64,000 nt of DNA from Lysinibacillus antri (GTDB lineage Bacteria > Bacillota > Bacilli > Bacillales_A > Planococcaceae). Shown in pieces: positions 26,166 through 34,917 of the stretch. Positions within the stretch are counted from its first letter, which is position 1. Every line of letters begins with the position of its first letter. The notes under the pieces are model-generated. The model saw nothing but the letters and a program-made list of their open reading frames with translations, had not been told where the DNA came from and did no database searches. Made by a program: the position numbers and the translations under genes. The stretch lies in contig NZ_RYYR01000001.1 of NCBI RefSeq assembly GCF_003977595.1, positions 1 to 64,000 of the forward strand, given 5' to 3'.

Positions 26166-26359
26166 TTTATCCCGCATCAACGGGCAGTAATTTATCTGTA
26201 CCGAAAGCTTTAGCGTCAGGTACAAGACTCTCACTTCAAGATTTTAGTGAAGCGAAAAAGATAAGTGAGAGATCAACTGCCCGTAAAAGCCCGATTGGTT
26301 CAACTAACAATCAGTGGGGGATGAAGAAAACCCCCACTGATTGAAGTTTCACTTTATCC
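26166..26359 (+). repeat. 195-bp structured repeat, copy 2
   Basis: Same modules as copy 1. A compensatory pair is visible: this copy has CTCACTT where copies 1 and 3 have CCCACTT, and its partner arm reads AAGTGAG instead of AAGTGGG. That supports a conserved RNA or DNA fold. The terminal hairpin CAGTGGGGG/CCCCCACTG is perfect. It lies directly upstream of the chemoreceptor gene, in antisense orientation to it. Bases 26360-26487 beyond it are AT-rich with nothing recognisable. Confidence 0.9.
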
Positions 26360-26485
26360 TATTTTAGCTTAATCTGGAAAATAACAAAGTAAAAAATTAA
26401 TTTTTTCTGAAAATTATTGCAGACTCAAACATTATATTTTCAAAATTTTGACATAATTTTATTATTTTTCTAATAGTTTTTCAAC

Positions 26486-26516
26486 ATAAAAAAACGCCCC
26501 AATTTAAGACGTTTTC
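26486..26516 (-). terminator. Weak terminator of rnz
   Basis: AAAACG (26491-26496) can pair with CGTTTT (26510-26515). On the minus strand the stem is followed by T7. The stem is short, so the call rests mainly on the T run and the position 20 bases after the rnz stop. Confidence 0.5.
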
Positions 26517-26536
26517 ATGATTGCATAATTATTAAA

Positions 26537-27475
26537 CTATTCTTCATATAATATTCCGTTTTTCCATGTATAATGGGAAAAGTCGTTTGCTATGAAGGCA
26601 TTACTAAAAGTACTCTTTGTTTCCTCTAGCAACTTTTGTAAATCTGATAGTAAAAATCGCGCACTAATATGATTTAATATTAAATTTTTCGCATTTGAGT
26701 TTTTCGCTATCAAGGCTGCCTCTACATTTGTTGAGTGACCATAATTCGCTGCAAGATGGGTGGTTGCATGATCAAATGTTGCTTCATGCACAACAAGATC
26801 TGCATCTTTACTCAACTGCTTTGCTCCCTCACAATATTTTGTATCACCTAAAATTGTAACGGTGAATCCTTTTTTAGGTGGTGCAGTAACATCTTTGCTA
26901 TAGACAATCGTTCCATCTTCTAATGTAATGTCTTCCCCATTTTTCAACTTCCCAAGTAACGGTCCTTTTGGTACATGATATTCTTTTGTTTTTTCCATTA
27001 GCAATTCACCAGGTAACGGTTTTTGTTCTACCCTATAACCGAAGCAAGGAATCACATGTTCTAGTTCGTTCGCTAATACAATAAATTGGTCATCTTCAAA
27101 TACAATGCCTGTCTGAACCTCCACATATTCGATTGGATACGTAATATGCGTTTTCGAAATGGCAAATGATGTTTCAATCCATTCTTTTAATCCTTTTGGA
27201 CCGTATAGTGTAAGTGTTTCTTCCCCTCCAAGAAAAGAACGTGAACTTAACAAGCCCGGTAGTCCAAAAATATGGTCCCCATGTAAATGGGTAATAAAAA
27301 TTTTCTCAATTTTACGAGGTCGAATAGTTGTATGTAAAATTTGGTGCTGTGTTGCCTCTCCACAATCAAAAAGCCAAATTGTCCCGCGCTCTTCTAGTAA
27401 TTTTAATGCAAGAGCACTTGTATTTCGTTCCTTAGAAGGCATACCCGCCCCTGTACCTAAAAATTGTAGTTGCAT
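26537..27475 (-). CDS. rnz: Ribonuclease Z
   Basis: This 312-aa MBL-fold endonuclease matures tRNA 3' ends lacking CCA. Motifs: FLGTGAGMPSKERN at the N-terminus, the zinc motif ITHLHGDHIFGLPG (about 60-73), GDTKYCEGA (Asp about 210) and HEATF and HISAR near the C-terminus. The Rnz-specific exosite region lies at about 150-190. Length is right. ATG behind ACGGAGGC. It lies beside dinB as in the B. subtilis yqjK-yqjH region. Confidence 0.95.
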   Translation of the reverse strand: MQLQFLGTGAGMPSKERNTSALALKLLEERGTIWLFDCGEATQHQILHTTIRPRKIEKIFITHLHGDHIFGLPGLLSSRSFLGGEETLTLYGPKGLKEWIETSFAISKTHITYPIEYVEVQTGIVFEDDQFIVLANELEHVIPCFGYRVEQKPLPGELLMEKTKEYHVPKGPLLGKLKNGEDITLEDGTIVYSKDVTAPPKKGFTVTILGDTKYCEGAKQLSKDADLVVHEATFDHATTHLAANYGHSTNVEAALIAKNSNAKNLILNHISARFLLSDLQKLLEETKSTFSNAFIANDFSHYTWKNGILYEE

Positions 27476-27522
27476 ATTGTGCCTCCGTTCGTTCGCGTTC
27501 TCTTAATTAGGTTTAAGTCGCC

Positions 27523-28755
27523 CTATTCCTTTAAATCTTCAAAAAAATCTTTGCTAAAACTGGTTTTTGATGCGAAACTTTGCTTTTTGTCGAGTTCAAT
27601 ACCTTTTTGGATTGCCCCTTTTCCAAATTTTCGTTCGATTTGATCAATCAGCTCATAGATTGGCTCTTGTTTTGCATAGTCTTCGAAATTAAATATAGAC
27701 AGTTGTTCTACAGATTGTTTTCGATCGATGACATTGGAAACCGTAATCCCTAACAAACGAATCGGTTCCCCATCCCAAGCTTTGCGGAACAGCTTTAGCG
27801 CCTCTTCAAAAATAACATTCTGATGATAAATAGGATTTTGAAATGTTTTACTTCGCGTATGATTATGCCAGGATGCATCGCGAATTTGAATGCTAATTGT
27901 TGAGCCACAGAGTTTTTTCACATCGAGTCGTTCTGCCACTTTTCCTGCTAATTTTTCAAAGGTTTTCTCTAATGTTTTCATATCCGTTTCATCAACCGGA
28001 AGTGTCATAGAATTCCCAACACTTTTTGTTTCATAAATTGCATTTGGATCAACTACTCGACTATCTTGACCGTTCGCTCGTGCTTTTAGACGCACTCCAT
28101 TTTTACCAAGCGCTTGCTGTATTACACGCTCTTCAATGTGGGCTAATTCGCCAATTGTATGGATTTTTAAAGAAGCTAGTTTTTTAGCCGTACTTTCGCC
28201 TACTCCATGCATTTCAATCACCGGTAATGGCCATAGTTTATCAGGTACATCGCGTTTTCGCAGTATCGTAATGCCCATTGGTTTTTTCATGTCTGAAGCG
28301 GTTTTTGCTAAAAATTTATTCGGTGCAATCCCAATAGAGCATGGTAAATCGAGCTCGTTATAGATTCGTAGTTGGATCTCCTTTGCAAGGTCGATTGGAT
28401 GCTGATCCGATGAATTATTTGTCACATCCATATACCCTTCGTCAATTGAAACAGGTTCTACTAAATCTGTATAGCTCCGTAAAATGGTAAACATTGCTTT
28501 TGATGCTTGGCGATATTTAGGAAAATCAGGAGGTAATAAAATGATATCAGGACATTTTCGCCTCGCTTCACTTACATTCATCGTCGTATAAATTCCCTTT
28601 GCTCGCGCTTCGTAAGAACTCGTCACAATGATTCCTCGACGTTCTTTTGGATTTCCTGCAATGGCGATGGGCTTTCCTTTTAATTCAGGGTTATAGGCTT
28701 GTTCAACCGAAGCGTAGAAACTATTCAGATCGACATGAAAAATAATACGAGCCAT
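27523..28755 (-). CDS. dinB: DNA polymerase IV (Y family)
   Basis: This 410-aa translesion polymerase corresponds to B. subtilis YqjH (PolY1). Catalytic motifs: FHVDLNSFYASVE (about 5-17) and SIDEGYMDVT (about 103-112). Helix-hairpin-helix motifs (MHGVGESTAKKLASLKIHTI, about 175-195) and the little-finger domain follow. The C-terminus lacks the canonical QLxLF clamp motif but has QLSIFNF (about 361-367). Two ATGs are adjacent behind AAGGAGGGG; the second (MARIIF) has better spacing. The gene precedes rnz with 47 bases between. Confidence 0.93.
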   Translation of the reverse strand: MARIIFHVDLNSFYASVEQAYNPELKGKPIAIAGNPKERRGIIVTSSYEARAKGIYTTMNVSEARRKCPDIILLPPDFPKYRQASKAMFTILRSYTDLVEPVSIDEGYMDVTNNSSDQHPIDLAKEIQLRIYNELDLPCSIGIAPNKFLAKTASDMKKPMGITILRKRDVPDKLWPLPVIEMHGVGESTAKKLASLKIHTIGELAHIEERVIQQALGKNGVRLKARANGQDSRVVDPNAIYETKSVGNSMTLPVDETDMKTLEKTFEKLAGKVAERLDVKKLCGSTISIQIRDASWHNHTRSKTFQNPIYHQNVIFEEALKLFRKAWDGEPIRLLGITVSNVIDRKQSVEQLSIFNFEDYAKQEPIYELIDQIERKFGKGAIQKGIELDKKQSFASKTSFSKDFFEDLKE

Positions 28756-28854
28756 CATTAACCCCTCCTTCAAAATACTATTCAACCAAATTACACAAAT
28801 TTTAACACAAAAATGATAAATATTAACTTTAAATGTAAGTACTAAATAACAATA

Positions 28855-28917
28855 TTGACAAAAGTATGAAAATATAATATTCTCCTTCTGTAAACCTTTT
28901 TCTTTCTAAGGTTGACG
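28855..28917 (+). promoter_or_regulatory. bioY promoter and BirA operator
   Basis: TTGACA (28855-28860) with TATTCT (28878-28883) at 17 bases is a possible promoter. TGTAAACC (28889-28896) and GGTTGACG (28910-28917) are an imperfect inverted pair resembling the BirA operator (TTGTAAACC...GGTTTACAA type), with a 13-base spacer, slightly short. The position at the start point fits biotin-dependent repression. Confidence 0.65.
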
Positions 28918-28935
28918 CAAAGGGGGTAAAAATTT

Positions 28936-29487
28936 ATGAAAACAAAAACATATGCTTATGTTGTAACGGCTTTTAGCGCTGCCATTATTGCCGTACTTGC
29001 ACAAATTTCAATTCCACTTCCATTAGGGGTGCCAATTACTGGTCAAACATTGGCCATAGGATTGATTGTAACAATTTTAGGGACAAAATACGGAACTTTA
29101 TCAGTACTTTTATATATTTTACTAGGTGCTGCTGGTTTACCAGTCTTCTCACAATTCTCAGGCGGTCTTGGCATTTTAGTAGGACCTACTGGTGGTTACA
29201 TTATTGGATTTTTAGTACAAGCATTCTTAATGGGCTTATATATGGATAAGTTAGGCACTACTTATGCCCATGCTATTATTGCAAATTTATTTGGAATGGT
29301 TATCACTTTAGCCTTTGGAACAACATGGTTAAAAATTGTGGCGGATCTTTCATGGACAGCAGCATTTATGGGTGGAGTGGCGCCATTTATTCTTGTCGGC
29401 GTTCTAAAAGCTGTTGCTGCAGCGTGGCTAGGAATTATGGTTCGAAACCGTTTAGAAACGGCTCGTCTTCTTCCATCCCTTTCGTAA
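28936..29487 (+). CDS. bioY: Biotin transporter BioY (ECF S-component)
   Basis: This 183-aa membrane protein has six hydrophobic segments. The BioY signatures PLPLGVPITGQTLAI (about 29-43) and the GPTGGYIIGFL stretch (about 85-95) are clear. It binds biotin and works with the shared ECF transporter module (EcfA/A'/T), which is not in this window. ATG behind AAAGGGGG. It stands alone with its own terminator and a BirA-like operator. Confidence 0.95.
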   Translation: MKTKTYAYVVTAFSAAIIAVLAQISIPLPLGVPITGQTLAIGLIVTILGTKYGTLSVLLYILLGAAGLPVFSQFSGGLGILVGPTGGYIIGFLVQAFLMGLYMDKLGTTYAHAIIANLFGMVITLAFGTTWLKIVADLSWTAAFMGGVAPFILVGVLKAVAAAWLGIMVRNRLETARLLPSLS

Positions 29488-29512
29488 GTTTAATGCAAAT
29501 ATCAATTCCTTT

Positions 29513-29540
29513 CTCCCAATCTTGTATTGGGAGTTTTTTT
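29513..29540 (+). terminator. Terminator of bioY
   Basis: CTCCCAAT (29513-29520) pairs with ATTGGGAG (29526-29533), followed by T7. Beyond it, 29541-29743 holds the unmarked promoter region of the next gene. Confidence 0.93.
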
Positions 29541-29743
29541 ATGTTATAACTCCTCGCAATTCTCTAAAAGTCCCTCCTATTTTTTATTCCCTTTCATAAA
29601 AGTAGGTTAAAAACTAACAATGCTCCTCTTTTTTTCATATTTATATATATACAGCATCACAAAATTTTTGTGGGGGGACAATTTTTATCAATCACTTAAA
29701 CTTACAAACTTAATATGCTTACAAAAAGAAATGGGAGAATACT

Positions 29744-31084
29744 ATGCATCCATTAGCGCTAATAACAATCCTCACTTTTTTGGTAACCTTAGGATTTATC
29801 CTTTGGAGGCCTCGCAATGTTAATGAAGCTATTCCTGCAACAATCGGTGCTTTAATTATTATCCTTTGTGGTACTGTGACCGTGTCAAATTTAATTGAAA
29901 TAACACAAACCATTAGTGATGCTGCAATTACGATTATTTCCACAATTGTAATGGCTATTGTGTTAGAAAGTTTTGGGTTCTTTAATTGGGTTGCAGAGAA
30001 ATTGGCAGAAGCAGCAAAAGGTTCAGGTATTCGATTGTTTTGGTATGTTAACCTTCTCTGCTTTCTTATGACGCTTCTCTTTAACAACGACGGCAGTATT
30101 TTAATCACGACACCAATACTCATTATGCTCTTAAACAACATGGGCTTAAAAAACCATCAAAAAATCCCTTATTTATTATCTGGCGGTTTAATTGCCACTG
30201 CATCGAGTGCGCCAATTGGGGTCAGTAACATTGTCAATTTAATTGCATTAAAAATTGTAGACATGAGTTTATACTCTCAAGCAGCAATGATGTTTGTTCC
30301 TTCAACACTTGGATTACTTCTACTCGTTGGTTTGCTCTTTGTGTACTTTAAAAAATCTTTACCTAAAACTGTACCTATGAAAGTAACCGGAATGTCCCTT
30401 TCTTCCTACCATCCAATCAAACAAAACTCCTTACAAAAAACGAAGAAGAATCGCGATAAATTTATGCGAAATGTCCTTCTATTTGTTATCGTTGTTCGAG
30501 CCAGTCTGTTTTTAGCGTCGTATTTATCAATTCCTCTCTCTGTAATGGCAGTTTTAGGCTCTCTAGTGTTGTTATGCTGGAGATGGGCTTACTTAAAAAT
30601 TCCCCCAACAGATATGATCAAAAAAATACCTTGGTATATCATCGTTTTTGCATTTAGTATGTATGTACTCATTTTTGGGTTAACGAATATTGGGTTAACA
30701 GAGTGGCTAATCGCAACCATGAGCCCCATGGTAAAAGGAAGCTTATTAAATACAAGTGTACTAATGGGCGTTCTCTTATCTATTTTATCCAATATTTTCA
30801 ATAATCACCCTGCTCTTATGGTTGGGACGATTACGTTAACCAATATGGGGCTCGATCCGCTTTCGTTAAAAGTTGCCTATCTTGCAAACGTCATTGGAAG
30901 TGACATTGGAGCACTTTTACTTCCGATGGGTACGCTGGCAACACTAATGTGGATGCATATTTTAAAAAAGGGGAAAATCAAATTTTCATGGTGGCAATAT
31001 ATAAAAGTGACACTCGTTGTAATCCCTCCGACCGTCCTGTTCACATTAGTCATTTTATATTATTGGGTCACTTGGCTTTTTTAA
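29744..31084 (+). CDS. ArsB/IT-superfamily ion transporter, putative arsenite or anion permease
   Basis: This 446-aa integral membrane protein has about eleven hydrophobic helices. It matches the ArsB/NhaD branch of the ion transporter superfamily: FNNDGSILITTPILIML (about 113-129) is the typical NDxxxLxxTP motif of the first re-entrant half, and SNIFNNHPALMVGTI (about 349-363) is its counterpart in the second. True ars operons add arsR and arsC; none are here, so arsenite may not be the substrate. ATG behind ATGGGAGAA. Confidence 0.8.
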   Translation: MHPLALITILTFLVTLGFILWRPRNVNEAIPATIGALIIILCGTVTVSNLIEITQTISDAAITIISTIVMAIVLESFGFFNWVAEKLAEAAKGSGIRLFWYVNLLCFLMTLLFNNDGSILITTPILIMLLNNMGLKNHQKIPYLLSGGLIATASSAPIGVSNIVNLIALKIVDMSLYSQAAMMFVPSTLGLLLLVGLLFVYFKKSLPKTVPMKVTGMSLSSYHPIKQNSLQKTKKNRDKFMRNVLLFVIVVRASLFLASYLSIPLSVMAVLGSLVLLCWRWAYLKIPPTDMIKKIPWYIIVFAFSMYVLIFGLTNIGLTEWLIATMSPMVKGSLLNTSVLMGVLLSILSNIFNNHPALMVGTITLTNMGLDPLSLKVAYLANVIGSDIGALLLPMGTLATLMWMHILKKGKIKFSWWQYIKVTLVVIPPTVLFTLVILYYWVTWLF

Positions 31085-31242
31085 TTACATGCTTGAGCAC
31101 ATACGTAACGTTTACCATTGATGAAAATAGGGGGAATTTCAAGTTTGCTACCTAAATTATTCTGTTCATCTACTACACTTACTTTCTATATTGTCCCTCA
31201 AAATGGAAGTATACGATTTAATTTAGGATGGACGATAACACC

Positions 31243-31283
31243 AAAAGAGAGTGCCCGTTTTTTATGAGCACTCTCTTTTTCCA
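31243..31283 (-). terminator. Bidirectional terminator between the permease and the rib operon
   Basis: AAAAGAGAGTGC (31243-31254) pairs with GCACTCTCTTTT (31268-31279). T-rich sequence follows on the plus strand (TTTTTCC) and a moderate one on the minus strand. It lies 12 bases after the last gene of the rib-like operon. Confidence 0.88.
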
Positions 31284-31294
31284 TTGGTCTATCT

Positions 31295-31849
31295 TCATTG
31301 TAGTTTAAAATCAACCCAGCTTTTTACTCTTGGGATGTTCACGTGTTGATTATATGATTGATCTTTTACATAAATTTTAGTCGGAATATCCGTTAACGTA
31401 TTTAGCACTGCAGGCTTATCATCGAAATAATAATCTAATTTTAATTCTTTAATGATATGAATTTTCTCGTCGTCTTGCATGCCACAATAAAAGTTTGCAT
31501 CCACAACAGGGAATCCTTGCTCTACTACCCATTGTCTAGTGCGCGGGCAATAGTTTTTCGGACGTGATGTGATATAAAAAATCTCGTGCCCTTCTTTTTG
31601 CAATTCATTAATAAATTCAATGGCTCCTTCAAAAGCCGGGCAATTTGTAAAATAGATTTCTTCTAAAAGACTATTCCACATTTGACCGCCTTGTTCACTC
31701 GTTAAACTAAAGGCTTCATGAATTTCGACCGTTTTTAGCTCATTGAAAATTTCTAAGCTAATATTTTGATTTAATTTTTTATTGTAAATATGAAAAGCAT
31801 GTTCTCTTAAATTAATTAATGTATCGTCTATATCAAAGCCAAATCTCAC
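31295..31849 (-). CDS. HAD-superfamily 5'-nucleotidase-like phosphatase
   Basis: This 184-aa HAD phosphatase is of the YqfW/NT5C type. Motif I is FDIDDTLIN (about 4-12, nucleophile and acid/base Asp), motif II is YITSRP (about 94-99), and motif IV is YYFDDKP (about 140-146). It is the fourth gene of an operon with ribA- and ribD-like genes and a flavin monooxygenase, 15 bases after the latter. The riboflavin pathway needs a HAD phosphatase to dephosphorylate the RibD product, so that is the leading guess here; a deoxynucleotidase role is the alternative. GTG start behind TAGGAG. Confidence 0.78.
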   Translation of the reverse strand: MRFGFDIDDTLINLREHAFHIYNKKLNQNISLEIFNELKTVEIHEAFSLTSEQGGQMWNSLLEEIYFTNCPAFEGAIEFINELQKEGHEIFYITSRPKNYCPRTRQWVVEQGFPVVDANFYCGMQDDEKIHIIKELKLDYYFDDKPAVLNTLTDIPTKIYVKDQSYNQHVNIPRVKSWVDFKLQ

Positions 31850-31864
31850 GTTGCTCCTACTTTC

Positions 31865-32947
31865 TTATGAATAGATGACAAATTGAGTCGCAAACGTTTG
31901 CTCTTTCTCAATTTGAATCTTCTGTAATCGTTGTACTTCTTTTTTCCGTTGCATTTCACAACTAATTAAGTCTAATTGTGAAATCTGATCACGCGTAATA
32001 ATAGTTGATAACGCGTCTGCATCCATTAACGCACTGTTTAAGCCAAATGCCCCTGTAGGTGTCATCGTATGAACTGCATCGCCCATTAAAGCAAGTCCAT
32101 CTTTTCCCCACGTTTCTGTAAAGTTACTATGAACATCCAACAGTACAAAGTCTTTCCATGATTGAATATGTTCTTTTACAGTTTGTTCTAATTGCGGGAA
32201 GGCTTTAATCAGCTTGGTAATAAAAAGTGTAAATGGCTGCTTTCGAAGTTGCGGATAGCTATTCTCTTCAATATTCCATCCAATTTGAATATAGCCTTTT
32301 GCTTGGGTAAAGAGTGAAAGCTGCATCCCATCAATTAAGGCCATTTTAATGGAGGGCTCCCAACCATCTGGTGCTGGAATTTTAGCCCAAAGCAAATCAT
32401 AGCCATGTTTTCTCAACTTTACGTCAATACCCGCCTTTTTCCGAACCGTTGAATATCGTCCATCTGCACCGATGACCAGTTTACTTTGAATCGTTATTTC
32501 CTTACCATCTTGATTAGCGATAACACCTTTAAAACAGCCTTGTTCATTTTGAAGTAGGTCGGTAAAATTAGTTCCAGTCATTAACGTAAAGTTTTCGTAT
32601 TGTTTTGCTTCATCCAGTATGACCGATAATAAATGTGCTTGTGGTACATGAATACCAAGATGGCCAATTTTCGAATCTGGGTAAATTGTTTTAAACAGTT
32701 TACCATCTTCCCAATATTCTAACGTTTCCATTCGAAGGAGTCCTATTTCCTCTAATTTGGAAAATAAGCCATATTTTTTTAATATCTTTTCTCCTTCTTC
32801 ATTTAAATGTTCTCCTCGAAATTCTTTTGCCACTTGTTTATGACGTTCGAGTAAAATGACAGACACATTTTGTTTCGCTAGCAAATAAGCCAGTAGCGCT
32901 CCCCCAGGTCCAGCACCAACAATACATACATCAGTAGTTAAAATCAT
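31865..32947 (-). CDS. FAD-dependent monooxygenase (PHBH/UbiH class)
   Basis: This 360-aa class A flavoprotein monooxygenase has three hallmarks. The FAD Rossmann motif is VGAGPGGALLAYLLAKQNV, then LLER (about 9-36). The DG motif is GADGRYSTVRKKAG (about 159-172). The GD motif is GDAVHTMTPTGAFGLNSALM (about 278-297). Such enzymes hydroxylate electron-rich aromatic or heteroaromatic rings with NAD(P)H and O2. Its ATG overlaps the ribD stop (ATGA), showing tight coupling. Together with RibA and RibD it may act on a pyrimidine or pteridine made by them. The substrate cannot be read from sequence. Confidence 0.85.
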   Translation of the reverse strand: MILTTDVCIVGAGPGGALLAYLLAKQNVSVILLERHKQVAKEFRGEHLNEEGEKILKKYGLFSKLEEIGLLRMETLEYWEDGKLFKTIYPDSKIGHLGIHVPQAHLLSVILDEAKQYENFTLMTGTNFTDLLQNEQGCFKGVIANQDGKEITIQSKLVIGADGRYSTVRKKAGIDVKLRKHGYDLLWAKIPAPDGWEPSIKMALIDGMQLSLFTQAKGYIQIGWNIEENSYPQLRKQPFTLFITKLIKAFPQLEQTVKEHIQSWKDFVLLDVHSNFTETWGKDGLALMGDAVHTMTPTGAFGLNSALMDADALSTIITRDQISQLDLISCEMQRKKEVQRLQKIQIEKEQTFATQFVIYS

Positions 32948-34053
32948 TTATTGTCACCCGTTTTAGGATATGCGGTAATGAGCAGATCTTCCCCAACTTG
33001 TTCAATCGAATCAAAATCAAGTTGAAGCGCCTCATCCATCGTATCGACATCCGTTCCTGTAAAAGGCGATTTGGATTTACGACCACCTAATACTTTTGGA
33101 GCAATATATACTTGAAATTTATTAATTAAGTTTGCTCGTAAAAACGATGCATTTATTTCTGCGCCACCTTCAACTAATAAATCTGTAATACCCATTTCAT
33201 ATAGCTTCTCAAGCATTTCTTCTAAGTTTAAACCATTGTCATTTTTAGAAACAGATAGAAGCTGAACGCCTTTTTCTACTAGTTTTGTTGCTTTTGGATG
33301 ATCCTTGTCCAGTGAACAAACAATGATCGTTGGTGCATCTGACGTTTGAAGAACTTGAGACTCTAACGGAATGTTTAGGTCGCTATCTAAAATTATACGA
33401 ATTGGATTTTTGCCCTTTTGATCTGGTAAACGGGTTGTTAATGACGGATTGTCCGCTAAAACTGTCCCAATTCCAACTAAGATTGCATCCACTTCATGTC
33501 GAAGTTCATGGACTTTTAAGCGAGCTGCTTCACTAGTTATCCATTTCGAGTGTCCTGTATGTGTAGCAATTTTCCCATCTAACGTCATAGCAAATTTCGA
33601 AATAACAAAGGGTCTACTTGTGAGCATATTGTGAATAAAACGTTCATTTAACTTTCTCGCTTCTGACTCTAATAGCCCTACCTCAACTTCAATACCAGCT
33701 TCTCTTATGATATTGATCCCTCGACCAGCTACAGACGGGTTTGGATCCGTTGTCGCTACAACAACACGAGCGACTTTCGAATCCTTGACCAAATTCGCAC
33801 ATGGTGGGGTTTTGCCATAATGCGAACACGGTTCTAATGTAACGTATAGGGTTGCACCTTCCGCATGACTACCTGCCATGTTAAAAGCATGCACTTCTGC
33901 ATGAGGCTCCCCAGCTTTACGATGAAGGCCCGTTCCAACAATGATGCCATTTTTTACAAGAACTGCTCCTACAACAGGGTTGGGATTTGTATGACCCTTT
34001 GCGGAAGCAGCTAAATCTAATGCTAATTGCATATACTCACGATCTGTCTTCAT
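32944..34053 (-). CDS. ribD: RibD-type bifunctional deaminase/reductase
   Basis: This 369-aa protein combines a cytidine-deaminase-like domain (about 1-145) and a reductase domain (about 147-365). The zinc deaminase site is HAEVHAFNMAG and PCSHYGKTPPC (His about 52, Cys about 77 and 86). The reductase shows SKFAMTLDGKIATHTGHSKW, GIGTVLADNPSLTTR and LLVEGGAEINASFL. It converts the RibA product to 5-amino-6-ribitylamino-uracil phosphate. Both active sites look intact. Unlike a normal ribDEAH operon, ribE and ribH are absent and a monooxygenase follows directly. Confidence 0.93.
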   Translation of the reverse strand: MKTDREYMQLALDLAASAKGHTNPNPVVGAVLVKNGIIVGTGLHRKAGEPHAEVHAFNMAGSHAEGATLYVTLEPCSHYGKTPPCANLVKDSKVARVVVATTDPNPSVAGRGINIIREAGIEVEVGLLESEARKLNERFIHNMLTSRPFVISKFAMTLDGKIATHTGHSKWITSEAARLKVHELRHEVDAILVGIGTVLADNPSLTTRLPDQKGKNPIRIILDSDLNIPLESQVLQTSDAPTIIVCSLDKDHPKATKLVEKGVQLLSVSKNDNGLNLEEMLEKLYEMGITDLLVEGGAEINASFLRANLINKFQVYIAPKVLGGRKSKSPFTGTDVDTMDEALQLDFDSIEQVGEDLLITAYPKTGDNK

Positions 34054-34069
34054 TTCACCCGCGCACTCC

Positions 34070-34810
34070 TTAAACGATTAATTGCTTTTCTGTGATATGA
34101 CCCGATTTCCGTACCTTTGTTTCAAGATAATGACGGTTTGTCTCCGTTAGTCCTCCCCACAATGGAATATGTTCATGCGCTAATAGTCCATGCTCTTTTA
34201 AAGCTCTTAGTTTGAGGGGATTATTTGTAATTAGTTTTACTGGTTTTGAACGTAGCGCCTCTAATATCGAAATGGCTTCTTCATAATTTCGTGTATCATC
34301 AGCAAAACCTAATGCATTGTTCGCCTCCACTGTATCATAGCCTTCTTCTTGTAGTATATAAGCTAATGATTTTGAAAATAGTCCAATCCCACGACCTTCA
34401 TGGTTAGCTAAATAAAAGATTGCTCCACAGCCATGATCTACAATCATTTTCATTGATTCATGTAATTGATAGCCACAATCACAACGCTTACTACCAAAAA
34501 TATCACCCGTATGACAAATACTATGCATTCGAATGATGGCATCATCCGCATTTTCAAAATCGCCATAAATTAAGACAGAGGATTGTTGTTTGGATGCTAA
34601 ATCTTCATTTACAATTGCTTGTAAAATTTGTTCTTTTGTAGCGTATTTTTTGTCAAGATTCAACCATGTATACCATTGAAAAGTAGTTTGAAAATCTCCT
34701 TGAGTTATAGGTAAATTTACTGGACCTACAACACATAAATTTTCATTATTTTTAAAAGGTATTACTTTCATTTTATTTAATAGAATGTCGTTTTTATTTT
34801 TAAGCATCAT
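34070..34810 (-). CDS. ribA: GTP cyclohydrolase II (single-domain RibA)
   Basis: This 246-aa protein opens the imidazole ring of GTP, committing it to the riboflavin/5-amino-6-ribitylaminouracil route. Zinc ligands appear in CHTGDIFGSKRCDCG (about 97-111) and the catalytic region in HEGRGIGLFSKSLAYILQE (about 136-154), followed by YDTVEANNALGF and LITNNPLK. The usual fused RibB domain is absent; instead there is a 55-residue leader. It is first of four genes; ribD starts 16 bases later. No FMN riboswitch lies upstream. A second ATG adjoins the start, so the N-terminus may be one residue shorter. Confidence 0.92.
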   Translation of the reverse strand: MMLKNKNDILLNKMKVIPFKNNENLCVVGPVNLPITQGDFQTTFQWYTWLNLDKKYATKEQILQAIVNEDLASKQQSSVLIYGDFENADDAIIRMHSICHTGDIFGSKRCDCGYQLHESMKMIVDHGCGAIFYLANHEGRGIGLFSKSLAYILQEEGYDTVEANNALGFADDTRNYEEAISILEALRSKPVKLITNNPLKLRALKEHGLLAHEHIPLWGGLTETNRHYLETKVRKSGHITEKQLIV

Positions 34811-34843
34811 GTCATCACCTATCTATATTTTAGATCGAACATT

Positions 34844-34917
34844 AGTTACTTTTTGTAACTTAGTTTACTTAAGTAATTAAATTTCGTCAATCCGTTAGAT
34901 TTCCTACTAATTTAGTA
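34844..34917 (-). promoter_or_regulatory. Cluster of three related palindromes upstream of ribA
   Basis: AGTTAC-TTTTT-GTAACT (34844-34860), TTACTTAAGTAA (34865-34876) and TACTAATTTAGTA (34905-34917) share TTACT/AGTAA half-sites within 74 bases. This looks like an operator array for a dimeric winged-helix repressor such as the HxlR, PadR or MarR families. No such regulator gene is adjacent. The region 34811-35126 also separates the operon from divergent degV and contains no FMN riboswitch. Confidence 0.6.

Noticed and set aside
26078-26344. Open frame through repeat copy 2 (YPASTGSNLSVPKAL...), also open in copies 1 and 3
   Set aside because: The frame is shared only because the repeats share sequence. 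It has no ribosome site, opens into unrelated flanks, and hairpin compensation, not codon conservation, explains the similarity.
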